Shown piece by piece: positions 22,792 to 34,194 of a stretch of DNA of 64,000 nt. Within the stretch, counting starts at the first letter, position 1. Each line of letters opens with the position of its first letter. This DNA is from Stenopsyche tienmushanensis. Its lineage: Eukaryota; Arthropoda; Insecta; Trichoptera; Stenopsychidae. The stretch is from NCBI GenBank assembly GCA_008973525.1, contig WACJ01000079.1, positions 372,001-436,000 of the forward strand, read 5' to 3'. Under the pieces are notes generated by a model. It made no database searches. It worked only from the letters and a program-made list of their open reading frames with translations, and was not told the DNA's origin. The translations under genes and the position numbers were made by a program.

Positions 22792-25220
22792 TATAAATCG
22801 AACAATTTTTATGCAATTTCTAATCAATGCATCTATAAAAGCGCTGGCGGTTGAAAGGTTCAAAATAAAATAAGACATTCGAAATGGATTTTAAACGTGA
22901 TGGTGCGATTGCAATAATGGTGACCTGGAACGAAGGGCAATTTTATCCGGAAATTGTCCGGCAAGTGAATGCCCGAATTGAGTGAACTCCAAAGTAGAGC
23001 ACAGACAAAAGCTTGAAAATGCAAAAGCACTGAAACACTTGCACGCAAGCGAATATTGCTTTTCGAATGACACAGCAATTTATTAATAAATAAAAACGAT
23101 CGTGTTTAATTTAATATCAATCATTTGAAGCGCCGACTAACCATGAAAAATCGAACAATTGCTCAGGTCATGATTTGAGGGACAGTATTTTTCACTCGAA
23201 CTTATAGATTAGGCCTAAAATATATATACACAGATTCGATCCAATTGAATAAAATAAATTGGTAACATTTGATGATGTGGACCTATGCAATTTAATTAAT
23301 ATTATTTTGCGTGTTGACTCAAATTTAATTGCCTTGCATGTAGCCATTACTCATCGCAATTGTTCTTGTCATCATGGTCCTTTATTCTCCGTCTAGTTAT
23401 GTCACTTGTTATACTCGCAATTATTTCATGAAGCTATACATTTTAATAATTATTGTGGTTTTGATATTGCATTAATACAATTCCACAATTTATTGTATGG
23501 CTATTGAGAAAAATATTTATGAAAGTCATAATTTTTTTAATGTTTTTTTCGTATGTTAAAATTTTTAAACGATCATATTTGCATATAAATTCGAGCATAT
23601 TCGGTGCTTTTCATTTAAAAGCAAATGAGGCCCTTCAATTTACCAACAAAGTGTATTATTAAAAACAGAATGTTGAAAGTTTTTAGTGTTGAACGTCAAC
23701 CACTTATCCTGGACGGATGCTTCATAAAAAGAGAAAACCAAATGGAATGGAGCTAAATTTTACTTTGATATTATGTAAATGCAGAACCTTTTATTATTTT
23801 TTAAAATTTAATACTGGCGTGTTAAATAAGCTGCGGATAATTTAATTTGGATCCGGATTTTATAAACGAATGTTTAAATCTCTTTGATTTCCTATCCCCG
23901 TTGTACATATGATATCAAACGTTCTTTGTGGTCTACCAAAAACCGTTTGAAGTACATGTCTAAATTTACTAACAGTTATTGACTTGTTTTTGGATGCATA
24001 TTTTTGACGTGTTTGCATTTTAGAATGCATCAATGTTTTTTTCTTATATTGAATTATAGTATGCATTAATGCAAATTGCTCAATCAATCATCGTTGAATT
24101 GTGTAGCTTAAGAGGATTGAACTTGGGTCAAAGGTTATTTGGATCATATACATATATACAACATCGCACACATTTCGCATGGTACCGCATTAAACATCTG
24201 GGATATAAATTACTTTTATTGAAATATCAATAAAGAAACCATTACTGCAATAATAAATCACGAAAAACTTAAAGACTGAAAGAAAACTTAAAAATTTCCA
24301 CCCGAAAAGGGTAGAAAATGTATGTTACTACCTTTCTGAGTGAAAAATTTCGTTTGCTTCCGACGTTGTAATTAATCGGTGTAATTTATTATAAAAATAG
24401 ACGATCTTTGTTACATACAGAGCCCGGAAGTTCAACCCAGACATATTCAATAGAAGTGGACTTTTCGACATGAAAACTGTTTTTGGCAATTCCCTTTATA
24501 AAATTCAATTACGAGCAGAACCGTATACATAATATATATATACATATTGGATGAATTTCGATTTCCAATTCTTAAAACAAACTTCAAAACGAAAGTTTTG
24601 TGTACGTGGCCGTATTTGTTAGAGTTAGATAAAGATCCATCCAAACGGAAAATGAACCCGAGCAGGATAACGTTGAATGGTCCGAAAATTTCAAGACAAA
24701 ATGCTAGACATTTACAATATAGATTTAAATATTTTACATCCAAATAATTGAAAATTCAAAAGACCAATGTGATTCATTTCCGTATCTCATATTCATGGTC
24801 TAATAATTTACCATGTTTTTTTTTAGTGTCCAAGATTAAATCTGTAATTTTAGAGTGCATTGGCGATAGATTTCTAAATAAAAATTGTTTGTATTTTTTA
24901 GAAATAGCAAGCATATGTAACCGAGTCATATATTAGCTATTTTAAGATTTAAAATTGAATTAGAATTAAGTTTTCAATCGTATTCAACAAAAATCGGCAT
25001 ACTATTTGTCAATATAGAACACAGCGATACGAAAATATGCTGTGTTCGCCTTTTTCGCACAATGATAAATGAGCTTGAATTTCTTCCTCGTCATGAAAGG
25101 ATTAATATATAGGGCAGTCGTTCGACATCCAAGAAGCCTGTAATACATACAATAATTTATGATGTACATTTTCATTTTAAATATATTCATTTTATTTAAT
25201 TTTTTTTATATATTAGCACA
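22792..25220. other. Unannotated AT-rich stretch
   Basis: No recognisable gene or element. Short ORFs (22860-23078 minus, 23860-24087 minus, and the antiparallel pair 24447-24743 minus and 24547-24747 plus) show no conserved motif. Long A/T runs dominate. Confidence 0.4.
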
Positions 25221-25222
25221 TA

Positions 25223-25784
25223 CATTTAAACCTTGTTTTGTGCGGTAGATGCGTTCCGCGGAAAATTGGTTTACATAGGAAAATTGAAGATGCGTTCCAT
25301 GGTTTTCAAAAACCGCATAACTTTAAAACAGCTATACAAAATATATCCAAAATCGCATAAAAAAAGTTAACCAAAAAAACAATAAGGCAATTAAAAAATA
25401 ACATTTTTGGTAACATTTAAAGGATATCTTGCATCATTAATTATGGATCCGGCCATGTTGCGCGCGTAAATAATTGAAATTTTGGAAATTCCTTTAGAGA
25501 GTGTATTTTTAAAAGCCAAAACATTGGAAAAATGCAAAAAAACGAAATCATTTTTTAAAAAAATCTAAACCAGTGTAAAGGGCGTAGTCGCTATTCAGTT
25601 ATTACAGATGCAATATGATTTACACAGTCCCAAATTATATTTTTTTTCCAAATTTTAATTAGTGTTGATGATTTATTTCCTATTTATCTAAAATATCTCG
25701 ATTCGTTCTTTTTATGAAATTAAAAAAAATTGCTTTAAAAAAAAACCGTATAACTTCGAAATCGCACAAAAAGAGGTTTTAGTG
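25223..25784 (+). mobile_element. Best-preserved member of the CACTCAAACCTC-type MITE family
   Basis: 562 bp between TA dinucleotides (25221-25222 and 25785-25786). The left end CATTTAAACCTTGTTTTGTG pairs with the right end, whose reverse complement reads CACTAAAACCTCTTTTTGTG. The interior carries the family blocks CCGCATAACTTTAAAACAGC and 'atatccaaaatcgcataaaa'. The TA target and the 'AACCTC' within the repeat suggest a pogo/Tigger-like parent, but no transposase is encoded. Confidence 0.8.
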
Positions 25785-25786
25785 TA

Positions 25787-26640
25787 TCGTATTTATTTTG
25801 GTGATACTTTTACGCGATTGATTTAAATACCGCGTAAATGTATCTACGGTTTTATTAATTTGATTGTTTTTAATTTAAAAAATAGCTCTATAAAGTTATC
25901 ACCATGTGGCGATCTATTTATTGTTGGGTTTTGCTTGGGGGATGCCTTTCACGTGTGGTTTAATAAGAATAAGATTATTTGAATAGGAATTATTAGATAT
26001 ATTAGAATCAGGCGATTTGTTCATTATTTTCAAATAATATATTTATATCATTTTCGTATCTATTTGTTCAGTTCTTGTTACAAAGCTAAGTTTATGAATG
26101 CTTAATTAAAGCCTAGTTTCCAACGCTCTATTTTCATTAGGTTTTTATCTAACTTCCAGTTAAATCTACTTAGAATACTAAATAGAGCAAAGTTAATTTA
26201 TCCTCTCACCCAACATCGCGCTGATATGAAATATTATAATTTTCTCAGTGTTATCTTTCAAGTTACATAACAATCCCACAAAGCCAAATCATCTACTGTA
26301 GCATATTATTTCAATATGTTATTTCTGGGGGAAGTGGGCGCCTACTGGTAATAATATAAGGCTCTTCCTTGAAGTTAAATTCTTCGTCGGTACAGGTTGA
26401 AGGCATTATGTCACATAGCTGCCGTTGTTCTGCCAGTTTAACGATCATTCCTCATTGTTGTGTATACTAATTGTTGGAGTGTTTTGGTACCACGGCTGGG
26501 GAGGGGTAGCTAAACAAAAAGCTGTCAGATTTTGACCCTCCCGGCACGAACTCCGGCCCTCAGCTTAGTGCGAACTCTCTCAGAGGTCTCGGGGGGGCTC
26601 GTAATTTACAACATACCTTACCCTACCTGCCTTAGTTGCT
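25787..26640. other. Unannotated stretch, GC-rich from 26330
   Basis: 26330-26640 is one of the most GC-rich blocks in the window, with G-runs at about 26590. It lies 200-500 bp upstream of the candidate recursive splice site. No ORF of note. Could be regulatory. Confidence 0.35.
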
Positions 26641-26789
26641 AGGGCGGGCACTATATGCGATTATACACAGAAGGTTACCACCGAATGTTACTCAATCTTC
26701 TGTAAACACTTTCATTATAATAAAAATCCATATTATCATAATACCCATAAGAATTAAATATTTATTCATAATATTATTTCCATATGTAT

Positions 26790-26837
26790 TTTCTTATTTT
26801 TATTCAAGACATGTTTCTATTTTATTTTCAGGTGAGT
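26790..26837 (+). promoter_or_regulatory. Candidate recursive splice site (ratchet point)
   Basis: A T/C-rich tract ('gtttctattttattttcag') ends in CAG at 26829-26831 and is directly followed by GTGAGT (26832-26837). The same boundary is therefore both a strong 3' acceptor and, after exon joining, a strong regenerated 5' donor. This juxtaposition defines the recursive splice sites known from long insect introns. I looked for other CAG/GT(A/G)AGT junctions on both strands and found none this good. If used, the host gene lies on the plus strand and the window is intronic. Confidence 0.45.
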
Positions 26838-26930
26838 TTCCCCCAGCAGCAAATACAAGCTTATGCTCTTCTTCCGGATCTTTCACGAATCTATTTCGAG
26901 TGCTCCCTGCAAAAAACACGCATTCGCAGA
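26832..26930 (+). other. Candidate 99-nt RS-exon or cassette exon
   Basis: Bounded by the acceptor at 26831 and a strong donor GTAAGTAT at 26931. The length is exactly 33 codons. In the first frame it is fully open (starting VSFPQQQIQAYALL); in a second frame it is also open (EFPPAANTSLCSSS...) and belongs to the 128-codon ORF 26636-27022. The GC-richer composition contrasts with the AT-rich flanks. It could be the exon-definition segment of a recursive splice site, normally skipped, or an ordinary in-frame cassette exon. I recognise no protein family in either frame. Confidence 0.4.
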
Positions 26931-26939
26931 GTAAGTATA

Positions 26940-28640
26940 TTAAAAATCTGAAAATAAAATCTCGAAAGATTATTTTTTGGACGTATCAAAATCATAAATA
27001 CGTGCCATTAAAATACGCTTAATGCGCCTGGAAATACCCGAAATTTCAGGTCTATTTGCCCTTCTGGGATTAGGTTGGCTTTGGCTCTACTTTTGATTTA
27101 TGCCTCGTGAAAATCTTATCGCTGAGATAAAACGTACACGTTTATTATGCGAAGTTTAACTTTAAAAGCCCCCACTTAATATATTATTCTGAGTGTTCAG
27201 CAAATCCAATTTTAGCTTCCACAATAAAAAAGAAGCCCGTGCTCATAATATAATTATGCATAAATTCGACTTTATTTTTTATACTATTAATTTCTCGCTC
27301 GCTTATTAGGGGTTGCTGCGGAAAAACATAAATGTTTATAAATTATTTACTTAGGAATTTTCCGACTGATGATCGGCACGCGAGTGGGCGCACTGCGTAT
27401 TTAATTCGCCGCCATAACGCTTAATTTGTATAAATAAATACAAATATGTTGAATTCCGTGCGCAATAAATTTTATTTTGTCCCGATATAAATATATTAAT
27501 TTCCGGGAATGGGTTTCGCAGGGGCAAGAGCAAATTTGTATTAAAAACCTTTTGATAATAATAAATTATTGAATTATTTCAAAGTGTATTTGATTTCGGC
27601 GCCGATTAAAGCTTTCGTGCCGAATGAAACAATGTGCTTTTAATTCCTCAACATGAATTTGAGTATCAATCATTATTAATTTCAAAATTCCGATTTTTTA
27701 CGAGGGCTTAATTAAATTTGCAGATTATGAAAATAAATCCCCATACACCCACAAATCAATATGTTTTTGTTTAGATTCAATCTGATTTCTTGCCTGTTCT
27801 CCATAAAAAAAAATATTCACAAGAAATCTTAATTTAACTATTTTTAATAAGAAAAATCTCCTACTTTAAAATTCAGTTTTTAAGATTATCTTATGGTGTT
27901 TCTGCTCGGCAGCTTATTATATTTTTGGAAATATTAAGACACATAATTCAACATTATAAGCTCCACACTTGCTTAAATATTTTTTTGTATATCAATAATT
28001 TGTTCATAAACAAGTTTTAATTTCTCATCATCAGTAAATGTGGCGATGTGGTTCTTGTCATTTTGGCGAAACGTCGCTGGTATAATATATAGAATTCACA
28101 CACCCTTGGGGTACCTCCACTTTATTTTTTTTAGTATATATTATACATTATTGTGTTATTCGAAATAGTCGGCCTGCTAAATTTGACTTCAATAGTTGGT
28201 ATTTGTTGTGCGGTAATAATTTCTGCTCTAACCCCTATTGCCATACTTTATCAAACGTTTAGGTCACGTCCAGGAATATTATTCCGTCGATATCCAACAT
28301 AAATTTTGTCAATCATTGACGTTTTACTATTTCATTTTATATATTTGGATAAAATATTTCACTTTTAAACTTTATTTAACCCTTCTGTCAATCAATATTC
28401 TTATTACCTCCCGTCAGTGAAAGTCGTCTGGCTGGACCCTCACATGTTTTGTATGCAAATGGACGAAAAAACATAATAATTTCTATGTTCACCTTTTTTT
28501 CTACATTTGGTGTCAACAGCTGATCCGTTAGAATCTATAAAAACTTTTTGTTGAAATTCTTATAAACTATGAATTATGCCAATACTGCAATATCCAGGAT
28601 ATTGTAGAAAAAATCTGCAATCTTTTGTGTCTGGTGCATA
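26940..28640. other. Unannotated stretch
   Basis: 27360-27540 is slightly GC-richer. 'ttgttgtgcggtaataattt' near 28204 faintly recalls the left end of the MITE family that resumes at 29083, so this could be its displaced left end. Otherwise nothing recognisable. Confidence 0.35.
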
Positions 28641-28649
28641 AAATGATAG

Positions 28650-28734
28650 TTTTCAAGCTAGTAGAGCAAGCTAGTGCCAACAAACAAGCAACTCTTTGTA
28701 TAAACAGAGCTAGCTTACTCTACTAGCTTGAAAA
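28650..28734. repeat. 25-bp inverted repeat (hairpin) at the piggyBac break
   Basis: Left arm 28650-28674 and right arm 28710-28734 are reverse complements with a single C/T difference (core CAAGCTAGTAGAG), separated by a 35-nt loop. The right arm contains the last codons and stop of the piggyBac ORF, so the truncated coding end has been copied in inverted orientation. It may be a repair scar or, if transcribed, a foldback RNA. Confidence 0.85.
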
Positions 28735-29076
28735 CCAGCCTCGTGTGCACCGAGCATTTGTATATCGTTTGTATATATACTCCCCAAGCGTTTTGTCCAT
28801 AATGTTAACACCTACCTTGTGCTTCTGGTAAAATAACGTTACCTGTGCCTTTTGGGTTTCTCCAACAAATTCAGTATCATAATGGATAGTTGACAATGGG
28901 ATAACAACTTTCAATTTTTTCGGAATATACGAAACAGCTGCAAAATTGTCTGTAAATTCGAACATGGTAGAATATATTGAACGACTACGTTTTGACAACA
29001 TTTCTTTCGGAATACATTTTTTATTCCGGCTGATAGTTTCAACAAAAGGAAGTCCAGTCTGCTGAAGTTTTTTCAT
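28723..29076 (-). pseudogene. piggyBac-type transposase, C-terminal catalytic fragment
   Basis: 117 codons matching the C-terminal part of the piggyBac (DDE_Tnp_1_7) transposase domain: an 'L..TGLPFVETISRNKK.IP' segment (residues 4-23), 'AVSYIPKKLKVVIPLST' (47-63) and a 'GVNIMDK' segment (89-95) preceding an Arg-rich stretch. In known piggyBac enzymes the last segment reads GVDxxD and contributes catalytic aspartates; here the first of them is Asn (residue 91) while Asp94 is kept. The N-terminal two thirds and the C-terminal zinc-binding region are missing. The 5' side abuts MITE sequence from about 29083, and the 3' side runs into a hairpin. Non-functional as an enzyme. Confidence 0.88.
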
Positions 29077-29082
29077 GCCATA

Positions 29083-30010
29083 AAGTGAAGATACGTTCCA
29101 TGGATTTTAAAAACCGCATAACTTTGAAACAGCTATACAAAATATATCCAAAATCACATAAAAAAAAAATAATAAGAGAAAAACAAAAAAGCTATTAAAA
29201 AATAAACTTTTTGGTAAAATTTTAAGGATGTCTGACATCTGGCATCTCAAATGGCAGACATCCACTAGAGAAATACTAATTATTTTAATTACATACTGTC
29301 TTCACATGTACTGACTCAAAATCGCTCTCTTCTTCGGAGGAAATAGTATTCCCAGTGTCAATGTCATCATTGTTTTGTGTAGATTTTCTCTTTTCAACAA
29401 TATAATTCATAATTAGTAAGGATGTCACTATAGTCCCTAACTCAAAAAAAACACACACAAAAAAATGGCGACTGTTTAAAAAATATTCAGTCAAGTCATT
29501 TTTAAGACTTATTTTGTCAGTTTTAATTTTTTTGTTAAAAATTAAATTTTGACATAAATTTGGTAGGAATAATGGAGAGTTATATAGAAAAAATTCGTAC
29601 CCACTTTGAAGTAAATTAATTTATTAAGCCTTGAGATATGATGTTAAAAAAAGCAGTTTCGAGAAAAACGCGTTAAAAGATTTCATTATGGACCGGCCAA
29701 GTTGCTGCGTCACTAAAATAGTAACTACTATAAACTGGTAGTTGGGATTTTGAAAATTCCTTTGGATAATTCAATTTTTACAAGAACTAAACCAGAATGA
29801 AGGGCGTGGTCGTAAGTCAGCGAGAGCAGATGCAATATGATTTACACAGTCAAAAATTTTTTTTTTTCCAAATTTCGGTTAGTGTTGATGATTTATTTCC
29901 TATTTTATCCAAAATATCTCGTTATGTACTCTTTATGGAATTTAAAAAATGAAAAAATTGCTTTAAAAAAACCGCATAACTTCGTAATCGCACAAAAAGA
30001 GGTTTGAGTG
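29083..30010 (+). mobile_element. MITE family copy, left end replaced by piggyBac fragment
   Basis: Homology to the 9.7, 15.3 and 25.2 kb copies begins at about 29083 and runs to GGTTTGAGTG (30001-30010) before TA. The interior includes 'gatgtcactatagtccctaa' and, on the minus strand (29285-29494), a 69-codon ORF ending in an acidic Glu/Ser stretch. That ORF may be the last trace of the parent transposase. The usual left inverted repeat is absent, so it was lost or separated by the inserted piggyBac and hairpin segment. Confidence 0.72.
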
Positions 30011-30012
30011 TA

Positions 30013-31620
30013 TTTCAATAATCCTCAATCAAAATTAAATGAAAACGACCAAAATATGAACATTTTTAATTCGAATCCTTTTATTATATCCTGTCATTCG
30101 TTACTTGATATTGAATAAAAGAATATTAGGTATGTGAATAAAGCTATCCATAGTATCTCGGTACAATGTGACGTTTTAAATGTCTTTTTATTGTGACCCC
30201 ATTGAATCGGCTTCTATCGTTGGCGGCGAATTTGAGAAATTCCAATACTACAATTCCAAGTCGATTTCTTCCAATCGATCCAAAGCTTTCCAATGCAACA
30301 CCCTCGGCAATATCAATGCAGTGTATTTATATCTACAAAAATATTATATTATGAAAAATATTACTGGTCTCCCCAAAGTAGCGCCTCAATGCCCTTTTTT
30401 CACTTCAACACACCCAGCTAAAATATTAATAATTTTATTTTGACCAGTCCATTTCTCATTTGTTGAAATACATTTCCAGTCAGTCAATATTGTCAAACAC
30501 CTCATATAGAATTTTGACATTAGTTTCGAAACAATCGCATATGTTCGACAGCTTCGGGGCGTAAAGCGCTGCAGATATAAAGCACTAAACGACACAACAT
30601 AAAATTTACAGCTTTTTTACTTCGGCGTTTAATATATAAAGTCCATATGCTCGTTCTTTTGCTTTGGCTGTAACAAAGTTGCTCATATGAGTCGCCATCA
30701 TAATATCATTGTTTCCTCCACGTACAAACAATAATGCTGATTGCTCTTCGAACGCGCTCGACAGCCATTGTTTCAACATTGAGAATTGTTTTTCAAACTG
30801 CCACCGATCCAAGTACATAAACACCTTTCAAACAAATCTTTGCAGCCTCCTTTATTTTTACACGGCGAACCTTCGAGCTTCGAGCTGTGCCTTTATTTTA
30901 TTGCTATTTGCTCCTGCAGGTACATTCCGTCACGTATTTCTCTTTTCACGGACTTTATCCTCAATGCACATATTTTTTTTTGAAAAATGTTGAGAAACAT
31001 TGCAAACGGATGCAGAGTCCTCGAATGGGAACGTGTCTTTCGCGCCTTGCAAATAAAATGCTCTTTGTTTCCGTATTAAAAGGTCACTCGCGGGGGAATC
31101 TTTACCTTTCCCTTTAAGATGTCGAGCGATCCCCTGATAAATGGCTCCCTGTAATACGGACTCTATACACATTGGGAAATTGGAAAATTCCTTCAGGAAT
31201 AACCATTAAGTTAATATATTTTCATTTCTTCCCGAGGTAAAATTTCCTTTCTGATAAATTTCTGAGCGGCGCATTAGAGGAGCTCTTCATGTTGTATCCG
31301 TTGAGACGTTACGTAATTGGCACGTGCTTCCTTCGTATGTACATTTCGGCTAATAGACTTAAGAAGTAGTTTCAGTCACTTACAAAGTTACTATTTAACG
31401 CAGCCTCTTCTACCAATTTTACTCCTTAAAATCGGGACACTTTTAGCATCATTTAAATAAGCTACTTTATGAATATTTTATAAAATGTATACGGACTTAA
31501 TCAAACGCATTGATGTTTTAGAAACCAAAAAAATATTAAATAAATTCAAAACATAACTACATGCTGCTCAAATCTTTTAAAAATCATCCCAAAAACATGT
31601 CTTTATGATATAGACTTATC
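30013..31620. other. Unannotated stretch with two GC-richer islands
   Basis: Islands at about 30180-30450 and 30860-31170. An 87-codon plus ORF (30180-30443) and overlapping ORFs near 30709-31172 have no recognisable family. A fair acceptor, 'ttgctatttgctcctgcag', ends at 30919 but no matching donor follows within a normal exon length. Confidence 0.35.
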
Positions 31621-31624
31621 GATG

Positions 31625-31735
31625 TTAACCTTCCCCTTACAATGCTTAAAAACACCCGCGCGCTACTATGATATGTATTTGGTACACCATATGAAATTCT
31701 GAATGCCGTATCTATTACTATTTTTAAGAATATAT
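31625..31735 (+). mobile_element. piggyBac MITE, one end only
   Basis: TTAA (31625-31628) followed by CCTTCCCC, then a stretch matching the complete element at 37377-37533 ('aacacccgcgcgctac', 'atgatatgtatttggtacac', 'catatgaaattctgaatgcc'). The opposite end is not recognisable downstream, so this copy is truncated or strongly diverged. Confidence 0.7.
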
Positions 31736-31739
31736 AGTC

Positions 31740-32610
31740 AGAGTCATAGAATGTAACATCATATTGAATACCCATGGGCTTTTCTAGGACGTTCTTACAG
31801 AAACACAAACGGCTTGCGAAAATTGATACATTCATGCTTTTATCAATATCTTATTTAAATCCACAAATCATACTGTGTATAACACCACACTTTCATAAAT
31901 CCACGCAACCGTGTTACGTCCTGCAAACAGAATGCTGCTGACCGTTAAATATTTTTATCTGAATTGCAAGAATTCGTACATACATTTGCCTTATAGAATT
32001 TAACTCTTGATTGTAAATTACTATCGTAAATTGTGCACAATTTCATCGTTTCAATATTTGGATTTCGCAAATATGATCCCATTGTGAGATGAGGTTAAAT
32101 CAATCTGTTATGATGATACACAAATTAATGCCTACATCATATCATCCAAACATGTTGTACATTAAGTATTAAATTTCCAATAATAACCGGGATCACAGTG
32201 AAAAATGTTTGATCAAATCGTATGTCATTATTAAATAACCACCTGTAATGAATCACGCATGAACACGTGCCCGGTCAATAAAGTGTTAATTAACACTAAT
32301 TTAAGTGCTTATGTATCTCATATTTTGGGGCACTTTATTGCTGTCTTGTAATAACAAATTATATACATTTGTCCGTTAATAATTTGATGTTTATATGCCT
32401 CAGGAGTGTAATAATCTGCTATGGTTGTGGAACTTTTGGTCTACAGTTCATATGAAGCGACTTGGAATATTTAAATCATGTTCCAATTTTTTAACCGTAC
32501 AGATTTAAAACAGAATACATTTAAATGTTATTATTCTTAAATAGATTGCTTATAATAATAGTAGTGACATTATTTCATGACTCAAATCGTTTAATTTGTG
32601 AGATTAGGCG
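31740..32610. other. Unannotated AT-rich stretch
   Basis: No ORF or repeat of note recognised. Confidence 0.4.
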
Positions 32611-32611
32611 A

Positions 32612-32629
32612 ATTATCGCTACGCCACTG
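32612..32629 (-). mobile_element. hAT-like terminal repeat
   Basis: 'attatcgctacgccactg' is the reverse complement of CAGTGGCGTAGCGATAAT. This resembles the CAGTGGCGTAACTAC ends seen at 6194 and 54469, in opposite orientation. No partner end with a matching 8-bp duplication was located nearby. An isolated end of an old element. Confidence 0.45.
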
Positions 32630-33550
32630 AATAGACATCTAACTAATGGGCTTAATAAGCTATCATTAAACGGATTATGGCTGAATTGTTCGGATGCTAT
32701 TCGTTACAAGGTCCAGGATATGTAACGAATCGAAGATCCTTTATCATTATTTAATCGTGGCAAGGACTGCTAAATATAATTGTTTCGGGAAATTAAAAAT
32801 AATAAATAATTTCAGCCGTAGCACAAATTAATGTTTATAATTTATGTAATTTTTCTTGACAATTTAAACTTGTAGAAGTCTTGTCGTAAAAGTTAGCTTA
32901 CGCAAGTCATTGAAGTTTCGCGGTTTCCTCATAAAATTTACTAAGTGCTTCTGGCACGCAAACGTTTTAGTACTTCCTATTTATGAACGATGTTCGCATT
33001 AAGCAATCATATTTTTTATAAATCATGATATCCAATTTAATTAGTGATTGACGTTGTATATAATATCTCGATTTTTTTGACACTAATTTCATTAAATCAT
33101 ATTCGTTCAATATTTTAATATTAAATAGGTTGAAATTAAGAAGAAAAATAAGGTCATCTTCAAACAAGCTCTTAATCCAAGATTTAAAAGGATTGAGCCA
33201 CCGGCTTGATGCTGTTATGAAGTTAAGAGACTTAGCTTCGATTTACCACCGTGCTATCTTAATTTACTGGAGAAGTACTTCAAAAATCCCGACTGGAAGT
33301 ATATATTATATAAATAAGTAAGTTAGAAAATGAGCATGTGATCGCGTTCTGTATTTTTTTGCGAAGTAAATTAAAATTATACCTCTTTCCGATATTTCGG
33401 ATCTTTCGTCAGCCAAATGATCGCAGAATAACAGTTTTTTGTTCGTTCTAATTAATTAGTGCACGGAGATGAAGCATTGTTATTGTTATAAATGGATAAG
33501 AAGTAGAAACATGTTTATCGTAAAATTTCCATTTTTCATCACAATTATTG
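32630..33550. other. Unannotated stretch
   Basis: AT-rich, with short ORFs (32967-33167 minus, 33130-33321 plus) that have no recognisable domain. Confidence 0.4.
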
Positions 33551-33823
33551 TTATATTAACCTTTCCCTACCGGTGATGTATTTACTACACATCGATTCTA
33601 ATAATGGAAATATCGATATGAAATATAATAGATACGGAGTTCAGATTTTTTGTATTCCTCCGTAATATAATTACGAATCACATCAAAGTATTATAGTATA
33701 TAAGTATTCATCTGCAGCGACGAAAATAAATAATTTGTCGGGAAATCGGGAATTTTGCGAGTTTTAGTCCGCGTCTCAGCAGGAAGGAATTTTATCAGCC
33801 ACATTGATGGTGCTTTAGGAAAA
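33550..33823 (+). mobile_element. piggyBac-end/hAT composite, copy 2
   Basis: TTAA at 33556-33559 followed by CCTTTCCCTACCGGTGATG matches the reverse complement of the right end of the 37377-37533 element. Near-identity with the 6.3 kb and 54.6 kb copies then runs through 'tatctgcagcgacg'-type sequence and 'gtcgggaaatcgggaatttt'. The left hAT terminus present in the other two copies is not seen here. It runs directly into the hAT coding remnant. Confidence 0.65.
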
Positions 33824-34013
33824 TGAGGGCTCACGCGGTCATCAGTTCGAATTAGCATTTAAATATTTGATGACGATACCTCCAACAATTGTGGAGGCTG
33901 AGCGTGCATTTTCAGCAGCACGTTGCCTGGCTTCCAAAATCAGATCCAGACTAAATGACGAAACACTCGATGCTTTAATTTTACTTCGGGCATATTTCCA
34001 AAATAATATTTGA
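33819..34013 (+). pseudogene. hAT transposase, C-terminal dimerisation domain remnant
   Basis: 64 codons open from just after a TAG at 33816-33818 to TGA at 34011-34013. The translation contains 'FELAFKYLMTIPPT', 'VEAERAFSAARCLASKIRSR' and 'LNDETLDALILLRAYF', the signature of the hAT C-terminal dimerisation region (Dimer_Tnp_hAT). The RNase H-like catalytic core and BED finger are absent. An AATAAA follows at about 34070. The family's usual protein is several hundred residues long, so this is a fossil or an internally deleted copy. It links the 33.55-33.82 kb repeat to the hAT superfamily. Confidence 0.92.
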
Positions 34014-34194
34014 TTTTTTATGTGTTTTATTTATCTATTTTTGAATTGTATTTTTATCTTTTCTTAAAAAAATAAATATTTATTTTTCTACAAAAAAAAA
34101 CTTGGTTAAGTAGCTCATACAACCCTTATAAGAGAGTTTCAGCCTTCGACAATGCATTGCGATATTTACAAGTGCCTACCTGATCATTCCTAAA

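Noticed and set aside
30890..30919. Acceptor-like 'ttgctcctgcag' followed by GTACAT as a second recursive site
   Set aside because: GTACAT is a poor donor and no good donor follows within normal exon range.
31584..31835. 83-codon minus-strand ORF next to the piggyBac MITE end as transposase
   Set aside because: Part of it is read across the MITE itself and it shows no piggyBac motif.
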